A DNA stretch of 64,000 bases, from the NCBI GenBank assembly GCA_963169765.1, contig CAUJEN010000174.1, positions 20,236-84,235 on the forward strand, in the 5' to 3' direction. The notes beneath the pieces were generated by a model. The model saw only the letters and a program-made list of their open reading frames with translations. It made no database searches and was not told the origin of the DNA. The first letter of the stretch is position 1; each line of letters opens with the position of its first letter. Origin of the DNA: QWHO01 sp021404945 (lineage in GTDB: Bacteria; Vulcanimicrobiota; Xenobia; Xenobiales; QWHO01). Positions 1 to 8,256 of the stretch are shown piece after piece. A program made the translations under genes and the position numbers.

Positions 1-87
1 GCGATCGCCCTGGGAGGCCAACCCGGCCGGCTTGAGCAGGAAAAGGAGCCGCTCATCCTGCCAGAGGATACGCGGCTCGTCAGGCAC
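1..87 (-). CDS. RluA-family pseudouridine synthase, N-terminal fragment (runs off window)
   Basis: Only the first 29 codons are visible; the gene continues beyond position 1. Reading from a GTG at 85-87, the peptide contains ILWQDERLLFLLKPAGLASQ. This matches the start of RluA-type rRNA/tRNA pseudouridine synthases, where a short strand leads into 'hLLhlnKPAGL', the conserved substrate-side loop. The GTG overlaps the 3' end of the upstream minus-strand membrane protein gene by 8 nt, so the two are probably translationally coupled. The catalytic Asp motif (RLD) lies outside the window, so the assignment rests on the N-terminal motif alone. Confidence 0.6.
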   Translation of the reverse strand, partial: MPDEPRILWQDERLLFLLKPAGLASQGDR

Positions 88-376
88 AGAGGGGTCGGGG
101 GGGGCGAGCCGGAGGGAGCAGCAAGACCAGCGCCAACACGGCGTCGAGGCGCGCGGGCAGGCTCACGGGACAGATAGGGTTGCAGACCAGGGCTACACCC
201 AGCCAGGCCAGACCCACCGGGTCGAACCGGCGGCTCAGGGTATCCAGGGCTCCGGTCAAACCGGCCACGACCACCACCAGGTTGGCGGCTTCGCGAAAGC
301 TGGGGGCATTCACCGTGAAGGCCCCCCACAGCAAGACGAGCGCCGCCACCAGACGCAAGAGGGTTGGAAAAGCCAT
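80..376 (-). CDS. Small integral membrane protein
   Basis: About 98 residues, mostly hydrophobic, with roughly three membrane segments: LVAALVLLWGAF near the N-terminus, LVVVVAGLTGAL in the middle, and LAWLGVALVCNPICP followed by LDAVLALVLLLPPA. The 'CNPICPVSLP' turn before the last segment recalls small membrane proteins of the DUF6804 type; that match is from memory. I chose the ATG at 376 because GAAGGG lies about 10 nt upstream; an in-frame TTG at 394 would add six residues. It overlaps the following pseudouridine synthase gene. Function unknown. Confidence 0.6.
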   Translation of the reverse strand: MAFPTLLRLVAALVLLWGAFTVNAPSFREAANLVVVVAGLTGALDTLSRRFDPVGLAWLGVALVCNPICPVSLPARLDAVLALVLLLPPARPPRPLCA

Positions 377-426
377 CTTAGCGGAACCCTTCAAGGCGGG
401 GGTATTGAAGACCTCTCAAGGGAGCA

Positions 427-576
427 TTGCCTCACCTGCGCGAGCGCGGGGTGCGCGAGGAGCTGCCGCACGAGGAATACCGCGAGGCCTTTGGCGGCGT
501 CCAGCTGAGCCGCAAGGCCGACCTGGCTCTGCCCACCCCGCCCGTGCGGCGACGCCTGACGATCGGAGCACGAGTG
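427..576 (+). pseudogene. Possible gene remnant
   Basis: A roughly 50-codon plus-strand stretch reads as plausible protein (RERGVREELPHEEYREAFGG, then QLSRKADLALPTPPV) with the G/C-ending codons of the real genes here. It has no convincing start or ribosome site and dissolves into non-coding-like sequence. It may be the leftover of a deleted gene. The rest of 395-647 shows nothing recognisable. Confidence 0.3.
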
Positions 577-647
577 ACCCTCTGCTTGCGGTTTGGATAT
601 TGCTGGCAGTGCTGTTCGCTCAAGCTCACCTGCCCCGAGCCGGAAGC

Positions 648-1367
648 TTACCCGTCCGATGCCTGGACCGCTCTCACCACGGCAGCTCCCAGGCGGATCA
701 GGTGGTGTAGCTTCTGCTCCTCGAGAAGCTTGCCGGCGACTTCCACCTCCACTCCGTTCTGGTCCAGAGTGATGGTCGGCAGCTCGAAGGGGCGCTTGCT
801 GGCAGGCCAGGCCTCCAGCAGGGCCACCACCTCGCGCGACAAGAGCTCGGGCCAGCGTTCGGGCTGGCGGGCCAGGGCCACGAACCTCCCTGCCCCCAGG
901 CTGGCGGGCATCGGCTGGAAGCTCTTCAGGGCCTCAATGCGCTCCAGCCAGCGCTGCTGGGCTCCTGCCCGGGGCCGACCGGCAGCGGCGCCAGCGGCCA
1001 TCGAGGTCACCATCTGGCCCAGCTTGCTCTGGGAGAAGTCATACACTTTGCGGTCCAGCACGATCAGCACCAGAGACTCGGCGGCCCGGGCCCGGCAGGT
1101 CCAGACCATCTCAGGTTGACGATGGTTGTCGCCCTGGCGGGGGGTGCGGCACTCGAGCACGAAGTCCAGCTCATCCTCGCTGCCGCTGATTCGCAGCGGC
1201 AGCTCGTCGGACAGCTGGTGCTGGCACTGAAAGTTGTTGCGGGCGGCCCAATCGCTGACCGCCTGGCGAAGGGCCTGCTGACGGGCCTGCGAGCGGCGCA
1301 CCGCCATCACACCCAGTCCGGCCAGGCCGGCCAGGATCGTTACGGGGATGATGATCGCCAGATCCAT
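648..1367 (-). CDS. Membrane-anchored protein of unknown function (intact copy of a duplicated gene)
   Basis: 239 residues from ATG 1367. An N-terminal membrane anchor (MDLAIIIPVTILAGLAGLGV) is followed by a basic stretch (RRSQARQQ) and a soluble domain of about 200 residues that I do not recognise. The topology suggests a cytoplasmic domain tethered to the inner membrane. A second, 5'-truncated copy lies on the opposite strand at 59735-60376 and is nearly identical over the soluble domain, including the C-terminal VQASDG. A 22-codon mini-ORF fills the gap to the upstream kinase gene, so this gene is probably co-transcribed with it. Confidence 0.75.
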   Translation of the reverse strand: MDLAIIIPVTILAGLAGLGVMAVRRSQARQQALRQAVSDWAARNNFQCQHQLSDELPLRISGSEDELDFVLECRTPRQGDNHRQPEMVWTCRARAAESLVLIVLDRKVYDFSQSKLGQMVTSMAAGAAAGRPRAGAQQRWLERIEALKSFQPMPASLGAGRFVALARQPERWPELLSREVVALLEAWPASKRPFELPTITLDQNGVEVEVAGKLLEEQKLHHLIRLGAAVVRAVQASDG

Positions 1368-1372
1368 GACAG

Positions 1373-1441
1373 CTACCGCTCGACCTTCCTGAGCAAGATC
1401 TCCTCCTGCATCCGCTCGACCTGGCTGAGCAAGACCTTCAC
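1373..1441 (-). CDS. 22-residue mini-ORF derived from the 3' end of the kinase gene
   Basis: A GTG at 1439-1441 overlaps the TGA of the kinase gene (GTGA) and opens a 22-codon frame ending 5 nt before the ATG of the next gene. Its product contains LLSQVERMQEE, matching the kinase C-terminus LLSEIERMQEE. The DNA shows an imperfect 50-bp tandem duplication: 'TCTCCTC(C/T)TGCAT' occurs at 1399 and 1449, and CTGAGCAAG at 1425 and 1475. It may only couple translation of the flanking genes, and stable peptide production is doubtful. Confidence 0.4.
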   Translation of the reverse strand: MKVLLSQVERMQEEILLRKVER

Positions 1442-3660
1442 GATCGCATCTCCTCTTGCATTCTTTCAATCTCACTGAGCAAGCTGCGGCGCGCATGCAG
1501 GGCCGCCTCGAAGCGCCCTTCCTCGGCCAGGGCCGCAATCTGGGCAGCCGCCCGGGCGGCCGGGAGCGCCGCCAGGCCTTCCAGCCAGTCCTGAAGCTGC
1601 TCGGCTGCCTGCACCAGGGGGGCGGGCTCCAGCGACCGGAATGCCTGGTCGAGCGCTTCCAGGCGCTCCTCCCAGACTTCTTTGAAGCCCGTCGGGGCCT
1701 GCATGACCCGAATCGTCGGGGTGGCCAGCTTGGGCTGGATTTCGGTCCGGATGACCGAGCCCAGCATCTCGAGCAACTCCCCCTCATCGATCGGCTTGGA
1801 CAAGAAGCCGTCCATGCCTGCCTCCACGCAACGGCGCGTCCACTCCTCACGCTCGTGCCCCGTCAGGGCGACGACCGGGGTCATGTTGCCCCGATTGCGC
1901 AGGGCTCTCGTTGCATCCAGCCCGTTCATTCGGGGCAGGTCCAGATCCATCAAGATGGCGTCGAAATGAAGTGAGAGCGCCAATTCCACCGCCTCCACCC
2001 CATCTCCGGCCGAGGTGACCCGGTGACCCTGGTTTTCCAGCAGTCGGGTGGCCACCATGCGGTTGATCCGATCATCCTCCACCACCAGCACGTTGAGCGA
2101 GCGGGTGGGGCGGGCGGAGCGCACAACCGAGGGGGCCTCGCCCGATACGGGCAGGCAGATGGCGAAGGTGACCGCTCGCTGGTCCTCCCAGAGTTGCCCG
2201 CCCATCTTCTCGACCAGGGCGTGGGTCACGGCCAGGCTGACCGCCCCCAGGCCTGCTGCGCCGCCCGGTGCGGCCGCGCCGCTGACCACCATCCGCAGGC
2301 TGACTCCATCGGCTGATACCGAGTCGCGGTGCACGCCCACCGAGACGTTGGTAGAATCGGTATGCTGGATGGCGTTACTCAGCAAGCTGATGAGGATCTG
2401 CCGCATGCGCAGCGGGTCGCAGTCGACCGAGTCGGGTACGGCCATGTCCACGTGGCCGGTCAGGGTGATGCCTCGCACTCGCGCCAGCGAGGTCTGGTCA
2501 CGCACCAGGTTCTGCACCAGGCCTCGAAGATCGGTGGGAACGGGCTCGAGCTTGAGGCGACCGAACTGCAGCCTGGTGTAGTCGATCAGTCCCTGCATCA
2601 GCCTTTGCATTTCCTGAGCCGAGCTGTCCAGGGCCTCGAGATGCTGGCGCTGGTTGGGAGTGAGGCTGGAATCGGCCAGCAAGCGCACATTGCCCAGGAC
2701 CCCGTTCATCGGAACCCGGAGGTAGGGGCTCAGAGCCAGCAGCAGCGTCCCCGGGTCGCGAGTGGCCAGGGCCTGAGCGGGGTCAAATTCGCGCTCGGCG
2801 GAATGCTCGGCAGGCTGCTCGGGGTCGAGGGCGGTGAGCAGAGCCTGGCGAACCTGGCCGGCCGAGCGAGGACGCCGCTCGGGCTCTTTCTCGAGCAGAC
2901 GACGCACCAGCTGGTCGAGCGACTCGGGCAGGTCAGGTCGCAGCTCGCGAGGACCGGGGGCGGGCTCTCGCAAGTGGGCCTGCATCATCTCGAACTCGTT
3001 GTCTCGATCGAAAGGCCACTCTCCGGTCAGGGCCTCGAACAGAGTCACCCCCAGGGCATAGAGATCGGAGGCCGGGCCCGCTTCGCGGGTGCTCAGGATC
3101 TGCTCGGGCGCAACGTAGGCGCAGGTTCCCATCATCACGCCGGTCTGGGTCAGTCCCGAGCGCACACCCACCCGCCGCACCAGTCCCAGGTCGGCGATCT
3201 TGGGGACTTTTTCGGCGCTGAACAGGATGTTCTGGGGCTTGAGGTCGCGGTGCACCAGGCCCTGGTCGTGGATGTACTCCAGACCTGCGCAGACCTGGGC
3301 AAAGATCTCCAGCACCAGGGCCAGCTCCGGCACGGTGGCCAGAAAGTCGTGCAGGTTGCCCCCCTCGAGCAGCTCCATGATCAGGATTTGCTGGCCTTCG
3401 TGCTCGAGGGCGTCGACCAGCTTGACCACGTTCGGATGCGACAGCGCTGCCAGCTCGCGGGCCTCCTGGCGCATGCGCTCTCGAGTCTCCTCGTCCGAGC
3501 CCGGGAAGAGCAGCTTGACGGCCACCTGCTCGCTGGTGCGCCAGTCCCAGGCTTTCACCACCTCGCCCGAGCCGCCGCGCCCGAGCTCACAGACGAACTC
3601 GAGGAAGTCGGGCAGGCGGGGGTGACGCTGGGTGTCCAAAGCGCCGGGATCCTTCTCCAC
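1438..3660 (-). CDS. Ser/Thr protein kinase – degenerate histidine kinase – receiver hybrid
   Basis: 740 residues from a GTG start. Residues ~19-280 are a Hanks-type kinase with glycine loop GRGGSGEV, ATP lysine K49, catalytic HRDLKPQN (D139) and the metal-binding Asp in DLG (D157) in place of DFG. Residues ~300-505 align with HisKA-HATPase, but the phospho-acceptor is lost: the usual S-H-E-I-R-T-P reads SPYLRVP (311-317). The N box keeps SLLSNAIQHT, while the DxGxG G1 box is absent (SGAAAPGG). Residues ~521-635 are an intact receiver (D572 in MDLDLPRMNG, K622 in SKP). The ~110-residue helical tail resembles an HPt domain with Glu replacing the His (AAEQLQD). No membrane segment is visible, so it is likely a cytoplasmic signalling protein. 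The Ser/Thr kinase and receiver appear to be the only active modules. Confidence 0.88.
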   Translation of the reverse strand: MEKDPGALDTQRHPRLPDFLEFVCELGRGGSGEVVKAWDWRTSEQVAVKLLFPGSDEETRERMRQEARELAALSHPNVVKLVDALEHEGQQILIMELLEGGNLHDFLATVPELALVLEIFAQVCAGLEYIHDQGLVHRDLKPQNILFSAEKVPKIADLGLVRRVGVRSGLTQTGVMMGTCAYVAPEQILSTREAGPASDLYALGVTLFEALTGEWPFDRDNEFEMMQAHLREPAPGPRELRPDLPESLDQLVRRLLEKEPERRPRSAGQVRQALLTALDPEQPAEHSAEREFDPAQALATRDPGTLLLALSPYLRVPMNGVLGNVRLLADSSLTPNQRQHLEALDSSAQEMQRLMQGLIDYTRLQFGRLKLEPVPTDLRGLVQNLVRDQTSLARVRGITLTGHVDMAVPDSVDCDPLRMRQILISLLSNAIQHTDSTNVSVGVHRDSVSADGVSLRMVVSGAAAPGGAAGLGAVSLAVTHALVEKMGGQLWEDQRAVTFAICLPVSGEAPSVVRSARPTRSLNVLVVEDDRINRMVATRLLENQGHRVTSAGDGVEAVELALSLHFDAILMDLDLPRMNGLDATRALRNRGNMTPVVALTGHEREEWTRRCVEAGMDGFLSKPIDEGELLEMLGSVIRTEIQPKLATPTIRVMQAPTGFKEVWEERLEALDQAFRSLEPAPLVQAAEQLQDWLEGLAALPAARAAAQIAALAEEGRFEAALHARRSLLSEIERMQEEMRS

Positions 3661-3908
3661 GTGAGCTATCAGCCCTGGTTCTGGACCGGACGGGCTGCAT
3701 CAGCGAGGCGGGTGAGCAGAGGGCGTGATCGGTATCCTTCGAAGGCCTCCCCGCGAAGCTTCGAGTTTCGCATGAGCCCCCTGCCAAAGTCAGCGATTGA
3801 CCTCTCGGCGACATCGAGTTGCGTAAGCTCGGCCAGTTTCCTCGCGGTTGTCCTCGGTTCGGAGGTAGAGCACGTCCCCCTCGGATACGCCAGGCCCCTG
3901 AAACACGA

Positions 3909-3934
3909 AGAGGACGAGATTGCTCTCGTCCTCT
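3909..3934 (-). terminator. Hairpin terminator after the C11 peptidase gene
   Basis: A perfect 11-bp stem (AGAGGACGAGA / TCTCGTCCTCT) with a TTGC loop begins about 24 nt past the peptidase stop. Read on the minus strand it is followed by a T-containing stretch. It separates the peptidase from the kinase gene. The rest of 3661-3957 shows no gene. Confidence 0.6.
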
Positions 3935-3957
3935 CCGGCGCTCGATGAAGTCAGCTT

Positions 3958-6900
3958 CTAAGCTTTCTCTTCGTCCGGCGGGCCGAACATCGCGCTGAGC
4001 GGAATGCCCATGATGCCCGGCTCCTCCGGCTTGGAAGGCGGCTTGGGCGTCCAGAAGGTCACCACGCTGGCCAGGGCCCGGGCGATGCCACCGCCCACCA
4101 GGCCACCTACGGCGGCTCCCGAGGCAGCGCCACCCAGGACTCCGCCGCCGGCGCCCGCAAAGGTGCCGGCCAGCTTGCCCACGGCCGTGCCGTGCGAGTA
4201 GCTGAGTTTCTTGTTGACCTTCTCGCCCACATACTCGGTGGGGGTCAGAACACCCTGTACGACCAGCCGACCGATGCCGGGCAAGGCGTCCTTGATAGCC
4301 GACATCGGGTCCATGGCCCTCTGCAGCTCCTTCATCGGATCGGCAGGCTCTTTCTTCTTGTCTTCCAGGGGGGCCTCGTAGCCCTTGGAGGCGATGGAGT
4401 GACCCGAGAAACCCGCCTTGGCGCCCAGCAACAGGCCCACCGGCGCGCCGATCACGATGCCCACCGCGGCACCGGCCAGGGCGCCGGCCACGGTGCAGAC
4501 CGTGCGGATTCCCTGACCCACGAAGCGGGCGGTTCTGGCGACCGCGCCCATCTCGGGCGGCTCCTCGAGAGCCTTGAGGGCCATGCGCTCCTGCATTTCC
4601 TTCTGGCCCTTGCCCATCTGCTTCTTCATCTCGGCCATGGCTTCGGCCTGGGCCTTGTCCTCGGGCGTCTGGGCCTTCTTGTCGTTGCGCATCTGCTCGG
4701 TGACCCGATTGATCCCGGTGAAAACGTTGTCGAGCACGTTGCGGTGCAGCGGGGCGTCGAAAATCATGTCCATGAACTGCTTGTAGTCGCCGCTCTTCAA
4801 GAGCGCCGTCTCACCCATCTTGTCGTCGAAGTCGAAGCGGTCGACCGGCAGGTAGAGCGTGGCGCCCTGACGACCCTCGTAGCGGTTGTTGACCTTCTGC
4901 ACCAGCACCTGGTCGTTGGCAGCCTCGATCAGCTTGGCGCACTGGTCTTTGATGGCCTGGGGGATGCGGGCGTCGCCCTGGATGCGCTCGGCCACCTGGA
5001 TGATGTCGCGGTCGTCCACGTCCATCATCGTGTTCATCACCTGGTTTACTCCATAGGTGGGGCAGGCCCAGATGTCTTCCTTAATGTGCTTGGCCGAGTC
5101 GGGGTGGGCCAGGCAGACCTTCCAGAAGTTGTTGAGCTCGCTCTCGAACTTCTGGGCCTTGGTCTTGTCGAGGTCGTAGGCGCCGAAGGTATCGGCGAAC
5201 TGCATGTTTTTCTTGCCGCCCGGGAAGGCGGCGTGGCCCTGGACGATGTCGACCAGGTCGCGGGCGTAGGTGTGAGCGTCGGCGTTGGCGGTCTTGGGGT
5301 CGTTGAGGTAGCTGAAGATGGCTTCCGGGTCGTTACCCATCAGCACCTCGGGTGAGGCGGAGAGGGCTTTGATGTCGCCGGTCTGGGCCAGGGCGTTGAT
5401 GAAGGAGGTGTTCCCCATCAAGCACGAGCCGATGATCAGGTTGTCGATGACGGGGCGCTTGCCGGTCTCGGCCTCGACCCGGTCGAGGGCCTTCTTGATG
5501 GCGCCGGCGAAGTCGTCCACCGGCATGGCGTTGTGGGCGGCGGCATTATTGTCGGGGCCGTCGGGGCAGAGACCCTTCTCGGCTCCGCCGTGGCCGGCCA
5601 CCATCAGCCGAATCTTCTGGTCGTCGGGATGGGCTTTGATGGACTTGTAGACAAAGTCTTCCAGCGTCTTGGGGTCGTTCATGTGGGTGTTGCTGGCGTC
5701 AAGACGCTCGATCTCCTGCAACTCGCCCTTTTGGATGTAGTCCATGGTCAGGTTCTTCTTGTGGGGCAGGTCGCTGCGCAGGGTCACCATATCCATGTGA
5801 TCGCCCGAGCCGACGTCGCTCATGCGCAGGGGAAGGTCCTCATAGATGCCCTTCTCGAGCGGGTCGAAGGGGCTGACGAAGTAGAGCATGAAGAGGTTCG
5901 TCTTGGGTTTGGTCGGATCCACCGGAGTGTTGGCATGGGGGACCTTGCCGGTCTGCTCGAGGGTGGTCAGCTCATCGAGTTTCTTGAGGCTGTGCAGCCC
6001 GCCCTTAGGGTCGAGCACCACCATCTCGCCGCCCTCGGCCAGGGTCAGATAGCCGATGCGAGCGTCGGCCTTGCTGAGCATTCCCGCGTTGATGCCGGCC
6101 ATCCCCCTGCCGAGCATCACGTGGCCGGATTTCTCCAGGTTCTCAAAAGAAGTCTTGAAAGCGACCTGCTCGGGCGTGGGAGCGGCCTCGAAGGGGATCA
6201 GCTTCTCGAGCTGGCCCGCGTTCAGCGTCACGCCCTGGTCGCCCAGGCCGTTACTGCCGTTGGGGAAGCCCACGGTGACAAAACCGCCATTGTTGAGCGT
6301 CTCGACGATCTCGGCCCGCATCCGGAGCTGGGCCTCGGGGTCGCGCCGGATCTTCTTGAGCTCGGCCAGGTTGTGGCGGGCCATCTCGGCAATGTCGGTG
6401 ACCGAGAGGTTCTCGGGCAGCTCTTGCATGGGAGCGATGTCGATGCCCAGGGCCTCCACCGCATCCACGGTGCGGCCGATAGCGCTCTTCTTGGGGTCAG
6501 CCGGCTGGGGAGTGGAGCCAGCTGCGGCGCTCTTGGACTTGAGCGGCAGCACCTGGCCGTCGCCCGTGACCCGGTGAACCGGCTCGCCACGTCCCAGCAT
6601 CAGGGCGGCGCCGTTGGCGTCGGTGCGCAGCCAGTCGGGGCCGGGCTTCATGAAGCTGCCCTCGCCGCGCGGGAAGTAGAAACTGTCTCCGGCCAGCTGG
6701 AACTGCCGGAGCTGATCGCGCAGCTTGACGGTCTCGGCATCCCCCTGCCCTTTGACCAGCTCGGCGAACTTGTCCAGCTCGGCCGGGTTTCGGAAGCTGA
6801 CGGTCACGCCCTTGGGCTGCTTGAAGCGAACCAGAGACTCGAAGCCGGCATCGTGGGAGCGCTGGATGTCTCGGGCTTCAGCCTTGACGGCCTTATAGCC

Positions 6901-7152
6901 GTTCGACTCGAGGTCACGAAGGGTGGACTTGATGGCTGCCTGCTTGGGATCGTCGCCCATCCCCTCCAGAGCGACTCCGAACACCTGGGCCATCACCTGG
7001 GCCATCGCGGCGTTCATGTCCTCGGCATTTTTGATCTCGATGACCTGGACTTGCTCTTGCTGAGTGGGATTTGTCCCCGCTGCCTGCTCTTCTTGCTGGG
7101 TCCGGCGCGGCCCATTCAAGAAGGCTCCTCTGGCGCTCTCGTGGATGTTCAT
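3958..7152 (-). CDS. Clostripain-like (C11) cysteine peptidase with C-terminal glycine-zipper segments
   Basis: 1064 residues. The centre (about 400-700) matches clostripain/C11 peptidases of clan CD: a strand ending in the catalytic His (LMVAGHGG, H521) and a strand ending in the catalytic Cys (NLIIGSCLMGN, C577), with downstream ALSASPEVLMG typical of the family. C11 enzymes usually cleave after Arg or Lys and often mature autocatalytically. There is no signal peptide. The N-terminal ~60 residues are Gln/Glu-rich. Near the C-terminus are two small-residue hydrophobic stretches, about 880-912 (ALAGAAVGIVIGAPVGLLLG) and about 985-1031 (GGVLGGAASGAAVGGLVGGG), which look like glycine zippers able to insert in membranes. 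GGGAG lies about 10 nt before the ATG. A hairpin follows the stop. Confidence 0.85.
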   Translation of the reverse strand: MNIHESARGAFLNGPRRTQQEEQAAGTNPTQQEQVQVIEIKNAEDMNAAMAQVMAQVFGVALEGMGDDPKQAAIKSTLRDLESNGYKAVKAEARDIQRSHDAGFESLVRFKQPKGVTVSFRNPAELDKFAELVKGQGDAETVKLRDQLRQFQLAGDSFYFPRGEGSFMKPGPDWLRTDANGAALMLGRGEPVHRVTGDGQVLPLKSKSAAAGSTPQPADPKKSAIGRTVDAVEALGIDIAPMQELPENLSVTDIAEMARHNLAELKKIRRDPEAQLRMRAEIVETLNNGGFVTVGFPNGSNGLGDQGVTLNAGQLEKLIPFEAAPTPEQVAFKTSFENLEKSGHVMLGRGMAGINAGMLSKADARIGYLTLAEGGEMVVLDPKGGLHSLKKLDELTTLEQTGKVPHANTPVDPTKPKTNLFMLYFVSPFDPLEKGIYEDLPLRMSDVGSGDHMDMVTLRSDLPHKKNLTMDYIQKGELQEIERLDASNTHMNDPKTLEDFVYKSIKAHPDDQKIRLMVAGHGGAEKGLCPDGPDNNAAAHNAMPVDDFAGAIKKALDRVEAETGKRPVIDNLIIGSCLMGNTSFINALAQTGDIKALSASPEVLMGNDPEAIFSYLNDPKTANADAHTYARDLVDIVQGHAAFPGGKKNMQFADTFGAYDLDKTKAQKFESELNNFWKVCLAHPDSAKHIKEDIWACPTYGVNQVMNTMMDVDDRDIIQVAERIQGDARIPQAIKDQCAKLIEAANDQVLVQKVNNRYEGRQGATLYLPVDRFDFDDKMGETALLKSGDYKQFMDMIFDAPLHRNVLDNVFTGINRVTEQMRNDKKAQTPEDKAQAEAMAEMKKQMGKGQKEMQERMALKALEEPPEMGAVARTARFVGQGIRTVCTVAGALAGAAVGIVIGAPVGLLLGAKAGFSGHSIASKGYEAPLEDKKKEPADPMKELQRAMDPMSAIKDALPGIGRLVVQGVLTPTEYVGEKVNKKLSYSHGTAVGKLAGTFAGAGGGVLGGAASGAAVGGLVGGGIARALASVVTFWTPKPPSKPEEPGIMGIPLSAMFGPPDEEKA

Positions 7153-7220
7153 GACGTTGCTCCCGTCCTGTGACTCAATGGCAGGGGGGCCACTGGCTTA
7201 GGGTCAGATTACGAGAGCCG

Positions 7221-7242
7221 GCTTAAAAATGTATAAAAACTC
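7221..7242 (-). promoter_or_regulatory. AT-rich putative promoter upstream of the C11 peptidase gene
   Basis: A short AT-rich island in otherwise GC-rich DNA reads TTTTTATACATTTTTAAG on the minus strand, about 75 nt upstream of the peptidase ATG. TATACA is a plausible -10 element. I could not place a good -35. Confidence 0.35.
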
Positions 7243-7309
7243 TGTCGGGTGGGCCTTCTCTTCGGACGCATCTTCCAAAATGAGATGCGCGCTGAGGTTT
7301 CACGGTGGG

Positions 7310-7543
7310 TCAGGGCAAGCAGGCCAGCCATTCGCGCAGGCTTTTCCACACGGCACTGTGGGGGCAATGGATGGCCTCCACCAACACGTCGCCAAGGTCC
7401 CCATCGTGGGGACTCGCAGCGACCCTTCCGTACCGGGCTGGCCCAGTTCGGGGCGGTCGGTGCTGGACGGCCCCTCGTTGCAGCTGGGGGCGGACACGAC
7501 CTGTTCCCCGGTTTGCTGGCCCTGCTATCACGAGAAGACCCAC
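7310..7543 (-). pseudogene. Possible gene remnant in the 7.2-7.6 kb gap
   Basis: The interval between the peptidase gene and the coiled-coil gene has no clear gene. The most coding-like stretch is the last ~30 codons of this minus-strand frame (DGDLGDVLVEAIHCPHSAVW), which uses typical codons. The upstream part of the frame is low-complexity Arg/Pro/Gly. It may be the 3' remnant of a decayed gene. On the other strand a short YHEKTHQGLP motif resembles the end of an integrase core, but nothing around it supports a transposase. Confidence 0.25.
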
Positions 7544-7638
7544 CAGGGCCTGCCCCCCGGCTGCCTCGAGCAGGTCCGTCCGATGGTGGCTGATTGGGCT
7601 GACCTCCAGCGGGTTTGAGGCCCAACCCCAGACTCGAA

Positions 7639-7968
7639 TCAGGCTGCGGGTTTCTCGAGCCGATCCAGGCGACGGTCGATTTCGTCGAGTCGGGTCTCGA
7701 TGTCCTGGCTCGACTCACGCAACGCCGATTGGAGCAGTTCTAATTGTTGCCCTGCTTGCTCGCTGTAGCGGACCAGCCCTGTCTCGACCCGCCCCAGTGC
7801 CTGGTTGGTCTCGCCCAACCCCTCCTGCATCTGCACCAGTCCGCCCTGAGTTTGTGCCAATCCATCCCGGGTCTGGGCCAGGGCCACCATGACCAGTCGA
7901 AAATCCTCGCTCTGCTGCTCCCGGATCTGTTGAACGGTTTGCTCGAGTTGCTCCCAGCGATGGTCCAT
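7639..7968 (-). CDS. Small coiled-coil protein
   Basis: 109 residues, almost entirely heptad-like: repeated Q/L/E patterns such as LAQTRDGLAQTQGGLVQM, ending in RLDEIDRRLDRLEKPAA. No membrane segment or signal peptide. Such proteins often form oligomeric scaffolds or partner with a neighbouring regulator. Nothing identifies a specific function. It lies alone between the C11 peptidase and the cyclase-type regulator, both on the same strand. Confidence 0.65.
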   Translation of the reverse strand: MDHRWEQLEQTVQQIREQQSEDFRLVMVALAQTRDGLAQTQGGLVQMQEGLGETNQALGRVETGLVRYSEQAGQQLELLQSALRESSQDIETRLDEIDRRLDRLEKPAA

Positions 7969-8184
7969 CGATGCCTCCTGTCGTAGTCTAGCACGAGCAT
8001 AGCAGGCATTCCAGCCCGGATCAGTGACATTCGGTACCGAACGGGGCTGTTTGGAATGTCCGGCTCAGGGCCTCGGGGTTGCCCATCCGGCCAGGCTCTC
8101 CAGGTCGGCCCGGCGCTTTCCTCGCGAGAACCAGCCGGCGATCTCCGCAGCTCATTCGACCGACGTCAGCTGGCGTTTCTGCTC

Positions 8185-8203
8185 GCCAGGGCAGCGCCCT
8201 GGC
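8185..8203. terminator. Hairpin downstream of the cyclase-AAA-TPR gene
   Basis: Perfect 8-bp inverted repeat GCCAGGGC / GCCCTGGC with a 3-nt loop, about 55 nt beyond the stop of the minus-strand regulator gene. A TTTT run lies on the plus-strand side, so its polarity is unclear. The rest of 7969-8256 holds nothing recognisable. Confidence 0.4.
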
Positions 8204-8256
8204 ACTTTTGCGGACAGTAGTCACTCCAGGTTTTCGGAGCGGAGTTACAGGGCGGC

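Noticed and set aside
2329..3948. Long plus-strand open frame opposite the kinase gene
   Set aside because: Composition is the His/Gln/Gly/Val-rich antisense of GC-rich codons and it has no domain signatures; the minus-strand kinase explains the region.
5533..7173. 546-codon plus-strand frame opposite the C11 peptidase
   Set aside because: Low-complexity Leu/Val/His/Gly antisense shadow of a gene with clear catalytic motifs.
7500..7618. YHEKTHQGLP motif resembling the end of an rve integrase core
   Set aside because: No DDE residues, inverted repeats or preceding transposase sequence; too short to support an insertion-sequence remnant.
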